NCBI GenBank assembly: GCA_036502625.1
Contig: DASXYG010000140.1
Span: 1 to 64,000, forward strand
Length of the DNA stretch: 64,000 nt
DNA from: DASXYG01 sp036502625
GTDB lineage: Bacteria; Actinomycetota; Actinomycetes; Streptosporangiales; Streptosporangiaceae
Direction of reading: 5' to 3'
Shown in pieces: positions 7,568-18,489 of this stretch; the stretch's first letter is position 1, and the number at the start of each line of letters is the position of its first letter. The notes below the pieces were generated by a model. That model saw nothing but the letters and a program-made list of their open reading frames with translations. It ran no database searches and was not told where the DNA came from. The position numbers were made by a program, and so were the translations under genes.

Positions 7568-8218
7568 TTAGGAGGCCGCGGCACCGGTGTGGTCGGCGGC
7601 GCGCCGCGCGGCCGTACGGTGGCCGTGCAGGAAGGCGACCAGGACGTCGACGGTCTCGTCGAGGTCGGTGTAGCGGCCCTCCAGGTGGCCGACGGCCATG
7701 CTCTCGGTGAGCGCGATCAGCCCGTCGGCGATCATCTCCAGGCGGCGCCGCGCGCGGGCCGTGCCGTGCGGGAACCCGGCCGCGGCCAGGTCGTCGACCA
7801 GGTGCGACCGGTTGCGCGCGGCGTGCTCGGCGACCGGCGCGGTGGCCGAGGACCGGGTGAGGCGCATCCGCTGGAACAGCCGGAACAGCTCCGGGTGGGC
7901 GAGCATGCGCTCCAGCGGCACGCGGAACGTGGCGCGCAGCTTCTCCGGGTCGTCGGGCGCGGCCCGGGACGTACGCCTGACCTCGCGCAGCGCGGTGTCG
8001 AGCTGGCGGCCGGCCTCCTCGCCGAGGGTGCGCAGCAGGTCGTCCATGTTGCGGAAGTGGACGTAGAACGTGGCCTGGGCGACGCCGGCCTCGCGGGCGA
8101 CCCGGCCGGTGGACAGGCCCGCGTCGCCCTCGGCGTCGATGATGCTCAGCGCGGCGGACAGCAGACGGCGGCGGGTGAGGTCCTTGGCCTCGCGCCGGCT
8201 GACGGCCATCTCGGGCAT
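7568..8218 (-). CDS. TetR-family transcriptional regulator
   Basis: A 216-residue TetR regulator. The N-terminal helix-turn-helix reads RRRLLSAALSIIDAEG, then STGRVAREAGVAQATFYVHFRNMDDL, the classic pattern; the remainder is the variable ligand domain. It is divergent from the peptide ABC transporter operon starting at 8360, and a perfect 14-base palindrome lies over the promoter in between, so repression of that operon is likely. ATG at 8218 is used; a second in-frame ATG three codons on is an alternative. Confidence 0.88.
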   Translation of the reverse strand: MPEMAVSRREAKDLTRRRLLSAALSIIDAEGDAGLSTGRVAREAGVAQATFYVHFRNMDDLLRTLGEEAGRQLDTALREVRRTSRAAPDDPEKLRATFRVPLERMLAHPELFRLFQRMRLTRSSATAPVAEHAARNRSHLVDDLAAAGFPHGTARARRRLEMIADGLIALTESMAVGHLEGRYTDLDETVDVLVAFLHGHRTAARRAADHTGAAAS

Positions 8219-8288
8219 GCGGGTTTCGCTCCCATCTCGGCGATAACACGATCGGCGTACATCACCGCGAGAACGGCGGCCGATCCCA

Positions 8289-8318
8289 TTGCCTGACAGC
8301 TCAACGATAGTACTATCG
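8289..8318 (+). promoter_or_regulatory. Promoter with overlapping TetR operator
   Basis: CGATAGTACTATCG (8305-8318) is a perfect 14-base palindrome. A possible promoter for the peptide transporter operon is TTGCCT (8289-8294), 16 bases, then TACTAT (8311-8316), so the palindrome covers the -10 element. It lies between the divergent tetR and ABC operon. Operator function is inferred. Confidence 0.55.
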
Positions 8319-8359
8319 GTGAACTGACGTTGCGGGGGCGCTCTCGTAAGGAGAAGTGC

Positions 8360-9991
8360 GTGACTCGGAAACGACGCCGGCTCCCGATGCCGCTCCTCGC
8401 CCTCGTCGCGGTGCTCGCGCTGCTCGCCGCCTGCACCGGCGGTGGCGGCGGCGCCCCGAAGGCCGGCGGCCCCACTGCGTCCGAAGGCAGCCCCGTGCCC
8501 GGCGGGCGGCTGGTGTACGGCCTGGCCGCCGACGCCGCCGGGTTCAACCCGGTCACCGACGCGTTCTCGGCGCAGTCGTACACCATGGCCGACACGATCA
8601 TCGAGCCGCTCGTCGACGTGGACGCGACCGGCCAGTGGCGGCCGTGGCTGGCGAAGTCGCTCAAGCCGAACGCCGACTACACGTCCTGGACGATCACGAT
8701 GCGGCCGGGCATCAAGTTCAGCAACGGCGAGCCGCTGACCGCGGACCTCGTCCGCCAGAACCTCCAGGCGCAGAAGAAGTCGGCGCTCACGTCGGCGGTG
8801 TTCGCCAAGGTGAAGGGCGCGACGGTGGTCGGCGGCGACGCCGTGCGCGTCGACCTCGAGGGCCCGTGGGTGGCGTTCCCGTACACCCTGGCCAGCCAGG
8901 TCGGCATGATCGTGCCGAAGGCGTCGCTGGACAACCCCAAGCAGGCCAGCCAGCACCCCGTGGGCACCGGGCCGTTCACGTTCGCCCGCTACATCCCCGG
9001 CAACCGGCTGCTCGTCGTGAAGAACCCGAACTACTGGCGCAAGGGCCTGCCGTACCTCAGCCGCGTCGAGTTCCGCATCCTGCCCGACCCGCAGACGCGC
9101 GCGCAGACGCTGGAGTCCGGCGGCATCGACGCCATGGCGAGCAACCGCGACGACGACATCCTGAAGTTCCAGAAGCTGCCCGGCTACCGGATCTACCGCG
9201 CGGCCGGCATGTCGGTGCCCGAGGTCGCGTTCATGCTCAACACCGGCGCGCCGCCGTTCAACGACCTGCGCATGCGGCAGGCGCTCGCGTACGCCACCAA
9301 CCGGCAGGCGATCATCTCCACGCTGCGCTCCAACCTGACCAAGCCGGCCGACGGGCCGTGGTCGCCGGACGCGAAGTGGTACGTCCCCGGCGGATACCCG
9401 GACTTCGACCTGGCCAAGGCGAAGGCGCTGGTCGCCGCGTACAAGGCGCAGCACCCCGGCCCGGTGAGCATCACGCTCATGTCGCTGCCCGACCCGACCA
9501 CCATGGAGAACGTCCAGCTCGCGCAGGACATGTGGGGCAAGGCCGGCATCACCGTGCACATCAAGCAGGCCGACCAGCCCGACCTCATCCAGCGTGCGCT
9601 CACCGGGAACTACCAGGCGACGATCTGGTCGCAGTTCACCGCGCCCGACCCGGACGGCGAGTACGTCTGGCTGCACTCCTCGTTCGCCAGGCCCGTCGGG
9701 CAGATCTCCATCGACATGAGCCGCATCCGCGACCCGCAGCTCGACGCCGCGCTCGACGAGGGCCGCAGCAACCCCGACACCGCCACGCGGAAGAAGGCGT
9801 ACGCCACGGTGCAGCGGCGGCTGCGCGCGCTGCTGCCGTACATCTGGGTGGACCACCTCACGACGAACGCGGTGATCGCCGGGCCGAAGGTGCACGGGCT
9901 CGGGCAGTACACGTTCCCCGACGGCGCGATCGGGAAGCCGCTGATCTCCTCGTCGACGCACCCGTTCTTCGACATCTGGGTCGCGGAGTAG
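8360..9991 (+). CDS. Peptide ABC transporter substrate-binding lipoprotein (SBP_bac_5 family)
   Basis: A 543-residue extracytoplasmic binding protein of the DppA/OppA family. The N-terminus is basic (RKRRR), then hydrophobic, ending in the lipobox LLAAC, followed by a Gly-rich linker, so it is a lipoprotein. Family features include GGRLVYGL, the HPVGTGPF motif and the C-terminal ALDEGRS-P-RKKAY segment. GTG at 8360 is chosen over an upstream ATG because GGAG lies six bases before it and it leaves a proper signal peptide. First gene of a four-gene transporter operon; the cargo may be peptides, nickel or another small solute. Confidence 0.88.
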   Translation: MTRKRRRLPMPLLALVAVLALLAACTGGGGGAPKAGGPTASEGSPVPGGRLVYGLAADAAGFNPVTDAFSAQSYTMADTIIEPLVDVDATGQWRPWLAKSLKPNADYTSWTITMRPGIKFSNGEPLTADLVRQNLQAQKKSALTSAVFAKVKGATVVGGDAVRVDLEGPWVAFPYTLASQVGMIVPKASLDNPKQASQHPVGTGPFTFARYIPGNRLLVVKNPNYWRKGLPYLSRVEFRILPDPQTRAQTLESGGIDAMASNRDDDILKFQKLPGYRIYRAAGMSVPEVAFMLNTGAPPFNDLRMRQALAYATNRQAIISTLRSNLTKPADGPWSPDAKWYVPGGYPDFDLAKAKALVAAYKAQHPGPVSITLMSLPDPTTMENVQLAQDMWGKAGITVHIKQADQPDLIQRALTGNYQATIWSQFTAPDPDGEYVWLHSSFARPVGQISIDMSRIRDPQLDAALDEGRSNPDTATRKKAYATVQRRLRALLPYIWVDHLTTNAVIAGPKVHGLGQYTFPDGAIGKPLISSSTHPFFDIWVAE

Positions 9992-9997
9992 CCCGCC

Positions 9998-10945
9998 GTG
10001 GCGGTGATCCTGCTGCGCCGGCTCGTCCAGCTCGTCGTGGTGCTGCTGGTCGTGACGTTCCTGTCGTACTGGCTGATCAACCTGCTGCCCGGCGACCCGG
10101 CCGTGCAGATCCTCGGGTTCGGCGGCGACGCGCACGCGCTGGCGCAGGTACGCCACCAGCTCGGGCTCGACCGGCCGCTGATCGTGCGGTACGTCGAGTG
10201 GCTCGGCGGCCTGGTCCACGGCGACCTGGGCACGTCGTACATCTCCAGCGTGCCGGTGGGCCGGTCGCTGGCCGAGCGGATGCCGGTGACGCTGGAGCTG
10301 CTGGTGCTCGCGCAGGTGCTGGCGCTCGCGGTGTCGGTGCCGCTCGGCATGGTCAGCGCGCGCCGCGCCGGCGGGTTCGTCGACCGGGCGATCACGACGA
10401 TCAGCTTCGGGCTGCTGTCCACGCCGGTGTTCGTCTCGGGCGTGCTGCTGATCATGATCTTCGCGGTGCGCTGGGCGCTGCTCCCCGCGACCGGCTTCAC
10501 GCCGCTGACCAGCGATCCGCTGGACAACGTGCGGACGCTCGTCCTGCCGACGGTGACGCTGGCGGCGGGGCAGCTCGCGGTGTACACGCGGGTGCTGCGG
10601 TCGGACCTGATCGCCACGCTCCAGGAGGACTACATCATGCTGGCGCGCGCACGCGGGCTGTCGCCGCGCCGGATCATGTGGCGGCACGCGCTGCGGCCGT
10701 CCGCGATCTCGCTGGTCACGGTGATCGGCCTGAACCTCGGCGCGCTGATCGGCGGCTCGGTGATCATCGAGACGCTGTTCGGCCTGCCCGGCATCGGACG
10801 CCTCATCGTCGAGGCGATCTTCTCCCGCGACTATCTCGTGGTGCAGGGGGGTGTGATGGTCGTCGCCGTCGGCTACGTCATCGTCAACTTCGCGGTGGAC
10901 CTGCTGTACAGCGGGCTGGACCCGAGGATCCGTCGTGCGGCGTGA
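9998..10945 (+). CDS. Peptide ABC transporter permease (DppB type)
   Basis: A 315-residue inner-membrane permease with six predicted helices. The N-terminus LLRRLVQLVVVLLVVTFLSYWLINLLPGDPA is typical of DppB/OppB (shown here as the TM1 plus the PGDPA loop), and the EAA loop for ATPase contact is YIMLARARGLSPRRIMWRHALRP. GTG start six bases after the binding protein gene. Its end overlaps the start of the fused permease/ATPase gene by 11 bases, so the products are made together and form a heterodimeric pore. Confidence 0.9.
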   Translation: MAVILLRRLVQLVVVLLVVTFLSYWLINLLPGDPAVQILGFGGDAHALAQVRHQLGLDRPLIVRYVEWLGGLVHGDLGTSYISSVPVGRSLAERMPVTLELLVLAQVLALAVSVPLGMVSARRAGGFVDRAITTISFGLLSTPVFVSGVLLIMIFAVRWALLPATGFTPLTSDPLDNVRTLVLPTVTLAAGQLAVYTRVLRSDLIATLQEDYIMLARARGLSPRRIMWRHALRPSAISLVTVIGLNLGALIGGSVIIETLFGLPGIGRLIVEAIFSRDYLVVQGGVMVVAVGYVIVNFAVDLLYSGLDPRIRRAA

Positions 10946-12861
10946 GCGGCGCGGCCTCGGCTGGGGGTTCTGGCTGGCGGTCGCGTGGATCGTGCTGGTC
11001 GTGGGCGCGGCGCTGCTCGCCGGGGTGCTGCCGCTGCCCAGCTACAAGGCCACCCTGACCGGGCCTCCGCAGGCCGGGCCGAGCCTGCACCACCTGCTCG
11101 GCACGGACGGGCTCGGCCGCGACCTGCTCAGCCGGGTCATCTTCGCCTCGCGGGTGTCGCTCGGCGTCGGGCTCGGCGCGGTCGCGATCGGCCTGATCGC
11201 GGGGGCGGCGCTCGGCCTGGTCGCCGGGTTCTACCGGGGCGTGTCCGGCACGGTGATCATGGCGCTCGGCGACATCGCGCTGGCGTTCCCGGCCCTGGTG
11301 TTCGCGATGGCCGTCGTGGCGTTCGCCGGGCCGAACGTGCGCAACGTGCTGCTGGTCCTCGGCGTGCTCGGCGTCCCGGCCTGGATCAGGCTCGTGCGCG
11401 GCGCCACGCTGTCGTACGGCTCGCGGGAGTTCGTGCTGGCCGCGCGGGCGCTCGGGGCGCGCGACCGGACGATCCTCGGCCGGGAGATCGTGCCGAACGT
11501 GGCGCTGCCGGTGGCGTCGTACGCGTTCATCGCGATGGGCGTGGTCATCGTCGCGGAGGGCGCGCTGGCCTTCCTCGGGCTGTCGGTGCAGGCGCCGACG
11601 CCCACCTGGGGCGGCATGATCAACGAGGCGCGGAACAACATGGACACCGCGCCGCACGTCGTCCTGGCGCCCTCGCTGGCGATGTTCCTGACCGTGCTGG
11701 CGTTCAACCTGGTCGGCGACCGGCTGCGGGAGCGCGCGGACATCCGCGAGGGCGGCCTGGAACCCACGAAACTGCTGGTCACCGAGGACGTCCTGACCGG
11801 GACGAGCGCGGCCGCGCCGATACGGACCCGGCCCGCGGAGCCGCCGCTGCTCGACGTCGCGGACCTGAAGACGCACTTCCACACCGCGCGCGGCACCGTA
11901 CGGGCCGTCGACGGCGTGTCGCTCGGGCTGGAACACGGCCGGACGCTGGCCATCGTGGGCGAGTCGGGCAGCGGCAAGACCATGCTGATCCGGTCGATCC
12001 TCGGGCTGCTGCCCGGCGGCGGCGTCACGCGCGGCGGGCGCGCGTACCTCGGCGACACCGAGCTGACCGCGCTGGACGCGGCCGGCATGCGCGGGCTGCT
12101 CGGCACCCGCATGGCCGCGGTGTTCCAGGACCCCACGAGCGCGCTGAACCCGGTGCGCACGATCGGCGCGCAGCTCACCGAGCCGCTACGGGTGCACAAA
12201 CGGCTCGGCAGGGCGGCGGCGCGCGACGCGGCCGTACGGCTGCTCGCGTCCGTGCACATCCCGGAGCCGCGGCGGGTGCTGCGCCGCTACCCGCACGAGC
12301 TGTCCGGCGGCATGCGGCAGCGCGTGACGATCGCGATGGCCCTGTCCTGCGGCCCGGACCTGCTGTTCGCCGACGAGCCCACGACGTCGCTCGACGTCAC
12401 CGTGCAGGACCAGGTGCTGCGGCTGCTCGACCACGAGCGGCGTGTGCGCGACATGGGCCTGGTGCTGGTCAGCCACGACCTGGCGGTGGTGGCCGACTGG
12501 GCGGACGAGGTGATCGTCATGTACGCGGGCCGCGTCGTCGAGCGCGGCCCGGCATCCGCGCTGTTCACGTCGCCGCGCATGCCGTACACCGAGGCGCTGC
12601 TGCGCGCCGTGCCGGACATCACCGCGGACGGCCACACGCGGCTGCTGGCCATCGAGGGCCGCCCGCCCGACCTGGCCGATCCACCGCCCGGCTGCCGGTT
12701 CCACCCGCGGTGCCCGTACGCGCGCGAGCGGTGCGCGGCCGAGGAGCCGCCGCTGGTGTCCAACGCCGACCCGCGGCACACGTACGCCTGCTGGTACCCA
12801 CTGGACGACACGGCCGCGCCCGAGGATTCGGGCGCCGAAGGGGCCGTCGAAGGAGGCGGGC

Positions 12862-12872
<11 letters not shown>
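10935..12872 (+). CDS. Fused peptide ABC transporter permease/ATPase (DppC-DppD fusion)
   Basis: A 645-residue two-part protein. Residues 1-270 are a DppC-type permease (HLLGTDGLGRDLLSR motif, EAA loop EFVLAARALGARDRTILGREI). After a short linker, residues 300-630 are a complete ABC ATPase: Walker A GESGSGKT, signature LSGGMRQR, Walker B LLFADEPT, switch His in LVSHD, and the C-terminal oligopeptide-ABC domain with CRFHPRCPYA. Most bacteria encode these as two genes; the fusion is known in actinobacteria. It overlaps both neighbours, so stoichiometry is one fused chain with DppB and the second ATPase. Confidence 0.9.
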
Positions 12873-13844
<972 letters not shown>

Positions 13845-13848
<4 letters not shown>

Positions 13849-15074
13849 CGCGCCACCTCCGCGCGGCACGCGTGCGCCCGTACGGCCAGGTGGTCCGCGG
13901 GGGCCATGCAGTACCCGGGGTGGTGGTGCCGGGGCCGGTGCGGCTTGGGCTTCGGCTTCGGCTTCGGCTTGGGCGGCTTGGGCTTCGGCGGTACCGGCCG
14001 CAGCGTGGAGACGACCACGTTGCGGACCAGGTGGACGTCGGTGAACAGGCCGGTCGAGGCGGCGAACCCGAAATGGTACGTGCGCGGCTCGGGCTCCGGA
14101 GCGTCGAACGCGAGCACCCGCTTGAAGCCGCCGCCGAAGTCGACGTCGATGGTGACGTGCGGCTTCGGCGCGGGCGTGATGCGGATGCGCACCGTGCGCC
14201 TGCTGGGTTCGAGCAGCCGCTCCGCCTGCTCCGGGGTGCTGCCGGGCGGGACCGCGGTCGTCGGGCCGTGCAGCTCGCCGGGCAGCGTGGACGGCCACGG
14301 GCCGGTGGTGGAGGTGTTCGAGGTGGTGGCGTCCAGCCAGCAGTACCCGGACGTGCCGTTGCCGGGTCCCCGTACGGTCACCATGTTCCGGCCCGGCGCG
14401 GGCACGTGGAACGCGGTTCCGGCCGGGGAGCGGCGGTCGCAGCCGTCGCCGCGGTGCTCCCAGTCGCCGAAGTAGTTGCCGAGGACGTCGAGGCCGATGC
14501 CGAGGTAGCCGTGCGAGACGCCCGGCAGGAACGGCCGGGCGGGATCGTCGTCGGGCAGCTTCTGCGCGTAGCCGAGGCTGCCGCCGAACGGGCCCGGCGT
14601 GGTCAGGTGGTGCGAGCCGTCGGTGAGGAAGAAGGAGATGCCGTCGGCGGGCGAAGGATCGGTGGTGGTCGAGCCGTACTGCCACTGGTCGAAGGTCACC
14701 TGGAGGCCGTCGACGGCGCGGATCGGCGACTTGAACAGCGCCGCGCCCTGCCGGTCGTTGCCCGCGTCGGTGAGCTGGAGGAATCCGTGCGGCGCCGCCG
14801 ATCCGGGCGGCACGGGGCCGACCGGGTTCGCGTCGCAGCCGGACAGCGCGTGCTCGCCGGGCCCGGGTGCGGCGCCGCGCGCCGCGCCGGTCAGGCACGC
14901 CGAGCCGTACGCGCGGAACCGCGCGTCGGCGGTGGCCCCGGTGAACCGCTCGGTCAGCAGCGGCGTGCCGCGCGGCGCCGCACCGGCCGCACCGGCCGTG
15001 CCCGCCGCGCCGCCCAGCGCCCCGGCGACGGAGAGGGCCACTGTTGCGATGACCGCCGCGCTACGAAGTCTCAC
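13845..15074 (-). CDS. Secreted L-type-lectin-like protein with Lys-Pro-rich C-terminal tract
   Basis: A 409-residue predicted exported protein: residues 1-32 are an Ala-rich signal peptide (RLRSAAVIATVALSVAGAL then AGAA). The body (about 40-330) looks like a bacterial legume-lectin/concanavalin-like domain, with LQVTFDQWQYGSTTTDPSPADGISFFLTDG broken by loops, GYLGIGLDVLGNYFGD and VTIDVDFGGGF. Near the C-terminus is a low-complexity tract of alternating Lys-Pro, then HRPRHHHPGYC, probably a wall-spanning or metal-binding tail. GTG start. Glycan binding is inferred; the ligand is unknown. Not evidently connected with the ABC transporter that converges on it. Confidence 0.65.
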
Positions 15075-15153
15075 GTCGTCAGACTAGGCAGGGCGCCGCG
15101 TCATCCCACGTCAGCGGCTTATGCCCGTGTCGAACAGGTTCGCGGGCCGCGCG

Positions 15154-15975
15154 TCATTCCCACCAGAAGGACCAGGTGTGGCCGCCGCGGAGGTGCTCGG
15201 CGTACGCGGCCAGGGTGCCGGGGCCCTGCGCCATGACCTCCGGGCAGAACGCCCAGTGCTCGGCGGCGACCTGGGCGGCGTGGCGCGAGGTCGCGGGCGG
15301 CGCGGCGACGCTCAGCTCCAGGGTGTTGAAGCCCATGCCGACGACCCGGGCGCCGAAGCGGTCCTCCCAGCCGCGCACCACCGCGGCCAGCGGCGCCGTC
15401 CATTCGTTGTGGTAGAGCGCGCCCTGCCAGCCGATCGCGGCGAGGGCGTCGGCGCCGCGGTCGACGGCGACCAGGCCGAGCAGGCGGCTGCCGTCGGCGA
15501 GCACCTCGGCGTAGCGGTCGGCGACGGTGCCGGGGTCGGCGACCTGGTGGCCCGGGGTGGCCAGGCCGGGGCTGTACCTGCCGTACGGCGCGAGGTCGTC
15601 GATCGCGGATTCGTCGGGCTGGCGGCCCACCCAGTCGGACCAGACCTCGGCCATGAACGCGGCCGGGTCGTAGAAGTCGATCTCGGAGGCGGGTTCGGGG
15701 GCGATCTGCCCGGCCGACCACGGCTGGTTGGAGTCCTCCAGGAGCACGGGCCACAGGCCGGACGCGGGATGGTCGGCGCGCAGCCGCGCCCACAGCTCGC
15801 CGGTGACCGGGGCGTCGGACAGCCACAGGGCGGGACGGCGCTGCGCGGAACGCTGGGTGTAGCCGGGGTCCGGCCACACGACGGTGCCCGGCGGCAGCGC
15901 GACCGAGAGCCGCCGCCCGTCGCCGCCGTCGGGGAACAGGCGGTGGACGTCTCCGGGCAGGCCCGCGGTCGTCAC
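15154..15975 (-). CDS. DUF4253 family protein
   Basis: A 273-residue protein with the DUF4253 pattern: LWPVLLEDSNQPW in the middle and, near the end, GFNTLELSVAAPP and AAEHWAFCPEVMAQGP followed by WSFWWE. The family is common in actinobacteria, has no signal peptide and no known enzymatic residues. GTG start at 15975. Downstream is the secreted lectin gene, 79 bases away, with no sign that the two work together. No function is proposed. Confidence 0.75.
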   Translation of the reverse strand: MTTAGLPGDVHRLFPDGGDGRRLSVALPPGTVVWPDPGYTQRSAQRRPALWLSDAPVTGELWARLRADHPASGLWPVLLEDSNQPWSAGQIAPEPASEIDFYDPAAFMAEVWSDWVGRQPDESAIDDLAPYGRYSPGLATPGHQVADPGTVADRYAEVLADGSRLLGLVAVDRGADALAAIGWQGALYHNEWTAPLAAVVRGWEDRFGARVVGMGFNTLELSVAAPPATSRHAAQVAAEHWAFCPEVMAQGPGTLAAYAEHLRGGHTWSFWWE

Positions 15976-16163
15976 GTCCGAGCTCCGATGGCTGGGGGTC
16001 TCTCGTTCCGTTCACGCACCGCGGCAAATCGTAGTCGCAGACGACCCGGTTGGGCAGTGGCCGCCCGCTTCGCCCGGACCATCCGTACGCGCCCCCATTG
16101 ACCTGCGCTATTTCACAAGACCGAAGCCATGCTTTGATCACACGGAAAAGTTCAGCGCCTATC

Positions 16164-16194
16164 CTTGACATATGGCCACGTCAAGCTCAACGAT
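16164..16194 (+). promoter_or_regulatory. Promoter/operator of the pyrD-like operon
   Basis: CTTGAC (16164-16169) and GTCAAG (16180-16185) are an inverted repeat with a 10-base spacer. TTGACA at 16165-16170 is a perfect -35 hexamer; a weak -10 (AACGAT, 16189-16194) follows 18 bases later. The IclR regulator encoded in the operon is the likely ligand-responsive binder. The site also argues that the ATG at 16172, which lies within it, is not the true start of the first gene. Confidence 0.5.
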
Positions 16195-16225
16195 GAACCC
16201 TTCAGGACGGAAGGGATGCTTCGGG

Positions 16226-17161
16226 TTGACGGAAACACTGACCGAAACCGCGACCACCGGCCGGCTCGCGACCCGGGTCGGCCCCCTGGAGCTGCGCAAT
16301 CCGGTGCTCCCCGCGTCCGGCTGCTTCGGCCCCGAGCTGCGTTCCGTCGTCCCGGTGGACCGGCTCGGCGGCGTGGTGACCAAGACGGTCTTCAGCGACA
16401 TCCGGTCGGGCAACCCCGCGCACCGGCTCGCCGAGACCCGTGACGGCATGCTGAACTCCGTCGGCATCCCGTCGATCGGCGCGCGCCGCTGGCGTACGGA
16501 GGTGCTGCCGGACTACCTGGCCTGCGGCGCCCCGGTGATCGTCAGCCTGGGCGGCCTCGCCGAGCGCGACTACGCGCGCGCCGCCGCCGACCTGGAGGGC
16601 GCGCCGGTCGCCGCGTACGAGCTCAACCTCTCCTGCCCCAACCTGGAGGCGGGCGGCGTCGAGCTCGGCGCCGACCCGGCGGCGCTGACCCGCGCGGTCG
16701 CCGGGGTGCGCGCGGTCACGTCCGTGCCGCTGCTGGTGAAGCTGACCCCGAACGTCGCCTCGATCGCCGACCTGGCGCGCGCGGCCGTCGACGGCGGCGC
16801 CGATGCCGTCGTCGTCGCGAACACGTTCGTCGGCATGGCCATCGACCTGCACCGCCGCCGTCCCGTCCTGGGCAACGGCATCGGCGGCTGGTCGGGCCCG
16901 GCGGCGAAACCGCTGATCCTGCGGATGGTCTGGCAGGTGGCGCGCGCCGTCGACGTGCCGATCGTCGGCTGCGGCGGCGCCGCGGACGCGTACGACGTGG
17001 CGGAGTACCTCGTGGCCGGCGCGTCCGCCGTCGAGGTGGGCACCGCCACTTTCACCCGCCCCCAGGCGATGACCGAGATCGTCGCCGAACTCCCGGACGT
17101 GCTCGACGAGCTCGGTGCCAGCGGTGTCACCGACCTCATCGGGACCCTCACCCATCCATGA
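16226..17161 (+). CDS. pyrD: Dihydroorotate dehydrogenase, class 1B catalytic subunit (PyrD-like)
   Basis: FMN-dependent barrel interconverting dihydroorotate and orotate. From the TTG at 16226 it has 311 residues, the usual class 1B length. Motifs: GPLELRNPVLPASG at the N-terminus, catalytic Cys137 in ELNLSCPNLE, LVKLTPNV, and the phosphate-binding GCGGA and GATTFTRP-like end (VEVGTATFTRP). The TTG is preferred because GGAAGGG lies ten bases upstream; an ATG at 16172 sits inside the promoter repeat. A PyrK-type partner is encoded in the same operon, as class 1B enzymes need. Context suggests use in the reducing direction, orotate to dihydroorotate, for catabolism. Confidence 0.88.
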   Translation: MTETLTETATTGRLATRVGPLELRNPVLPASGCFGPELRSVVPVDRLGGVVTKTVFSDIRSGNPAHRLAETRDGMLNSVGIPSIGARRWRTEVLPDYLACGAPVIVSLGGLAERDYARAAADLEGAPVAAYELNLSCPNLEAGGVELGADPAALTRAVAGVRAVTSVPLLVKLTPNVASIADLARAAVDGGADAVVVANTFVGMAIDLHRRRPVLGNGIGGWSGPAAKPLILRMVWQVARAVDVPIVGCGGAADAYDVAEYLVAGASAVEVGTATFTRPQAMTEIVAELPDVLDELGASGVTDLIGTLTHP

Positions 17162-17201
17162 CGAGCATCCCCTGATCGTCCCCCTGAAAGGGGCTACACC
17201 G

Positions 17202-18455
17202 ATGACCGAACTCGACGCCGGCGCCGCTCCCCCCTCGCCCGAGCCGGGCCGCGCCGATGCCAAGCCCGACAAGTACGGCATCAAGGCCGTGTTCGGCGCC
17301 GCCGTGGGCTACGCCATGGACGGCTTCGACCTGCTGATCATCGGGTTCGCGCTGGCCGCGATCACCGCGACGTTCCACCTCAGCGACACCCAGGCGGGCG
17401 CGCTGTCGACGTTCACGCTCGTCGGCGCGGTCGCCGGCGGCGTGATCTTCGGCATCATGTCCGACTACCTCGGCCGCGTCCGCGTGCTGACCTGGTCGAT
17501 CCTGATCTTCGCCGTGTTCACCGGGCTGTCCGCGGTCGCGTGGAACTACCCGTCGCTGCTGACCTTCCGGTTCCTCGCGGGCGTCGGCCTCGGCGGCGAG
17601 TTCGGCATCGGCATGACGCTGGCCGCCGAGGCATGGCCGGCGAAGATGCGTGCGCGGGCCACCGCGTGGGTGGCCAACGGCTGGCAGGCGGGCACGCTGC
17701 TGGCGTCCGTGGCCGCCGCCGTGCTGATCCCGCTCGGCGGCTGGCGGCTGCTGTTCGTCGTCGGCATCTTCCCGGCGATCGTGGCGTACTTCCTGCGCCG
17801 CAAGCTGCACGAGCCGGAGAAGTTCACCGAGGCGAAGAAGCGGCGCGCGAAGACCGAGTTCCCCGTGCGGAAGCTGTTCGCCGACGCGCGCACCACCCGG
17901 GCCACCATCGGCCTGCTGATCCTCACGTCCGTGCAGAACTTCGTGTACTACGGCGTCATCACCTGGATGCCGACGTACCTCTCGCGTGAGGTCGGCGAGT
18001 CGTTCAACAAGTCCGTCGGGTGGACCGCCGTCACCGTCGTCGGGATGATCATCGGCGTGTTCGTGTTCGGCAAGCTGTGCGACACGATCGGCCGCCGCCC
18101 GTCGTTCTTCATCTTCGAGGTCGGCGCGATCATCGCGGTGATCGTCTACGCCAACCTCCACTCGTCGATCGCGCTGCTGTTCGGCGGGCTGTTCCTCGGC
18201 GCGTTCATCAACGGCGCGATGGGCGGCTTCGGCGCGCTGCTGGCCGAGCTGTACCCGACCGAGGCGCGCGCCACGGCGCAGAACGTCCTGTGGAACATCG
18301 GCCGCGGCGTCGCGGGCTTCGCCCCGCTGATCATCGCGGCGGTCGCGGCGGCGAAGGGGTTCCCGTACGCGATCGGCGCGCTGGCCGGGGTCTACGTCCT
18401 GGCGATGTTCGCGCTGCTGCTGATCCCCGAGCGCAAGGGCTCGGAGCTGACCTGA
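17202..18455 (+). CDS. MFS transporter, candidate orotate/carboxylate importer
   Basis: A 417-residue major facilitator of the aromatic-acid/sialate-like group. TM1 carries YAMDGFDLLIIGFALAAI with the Asp pair typical of acid:proton symporters; the loop motif is GIMSDYLGRVRV and the second-half one is GKLCDTIGRRPS. It lies between pyrD and the IclR gene, 40 bases after pyrD, and is co-directional with the rest, so it probably imports the compound the operon degrades. ATG at 17202 follows GAAAGGGG. Confidence 0.85.
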   Translation: MTELDAGAAPPSPEPGRADAKPDKYGIKAVFGAAVGYAMDGFDLLIIGFALAAITATFHLSDTQAGALSTFTLVGAVAGGVIFGIMSDYLGRVRVLTWSILIFAVFTGLSAVAWNYPSLLTFRFLAGVGLGGEFGIGMTLAAEAWPAKMRARATAWVANGWQAGTLLASVAAAVLIPLGGWRLLFVVGIFPAIVAYFLRRKLHEPEKFTEAKKRRAKTEFPVRKLFADARTTRATIGLLILTSVQNFVYYGVITWMPTYLSREVGESFNKSVGWTAVTVVGMIIGVFVFGKLCDTIGRRPSFFIFEVGAIIAVIVYANLHSSIALLFGGLFLGAFINGAMGGFGALLAELYPTEARATAQNVLWNIGRGVAGFAPLIIAAVAAAKGFPYAIGALAGVYVLAMFALLLIPERKGSELT

Positions 18456-18489
18456 TGACCCCTCGATCCGAGTACCGCGAAGGGAGCCG

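Noticed and set aside
16172..16225. ATG at 16172 as start of pyrD
   Set aside because: It has no ribosome site and lies inside the promoter inverted repeat; the TTG at 16226 fits better, though this is not certain.
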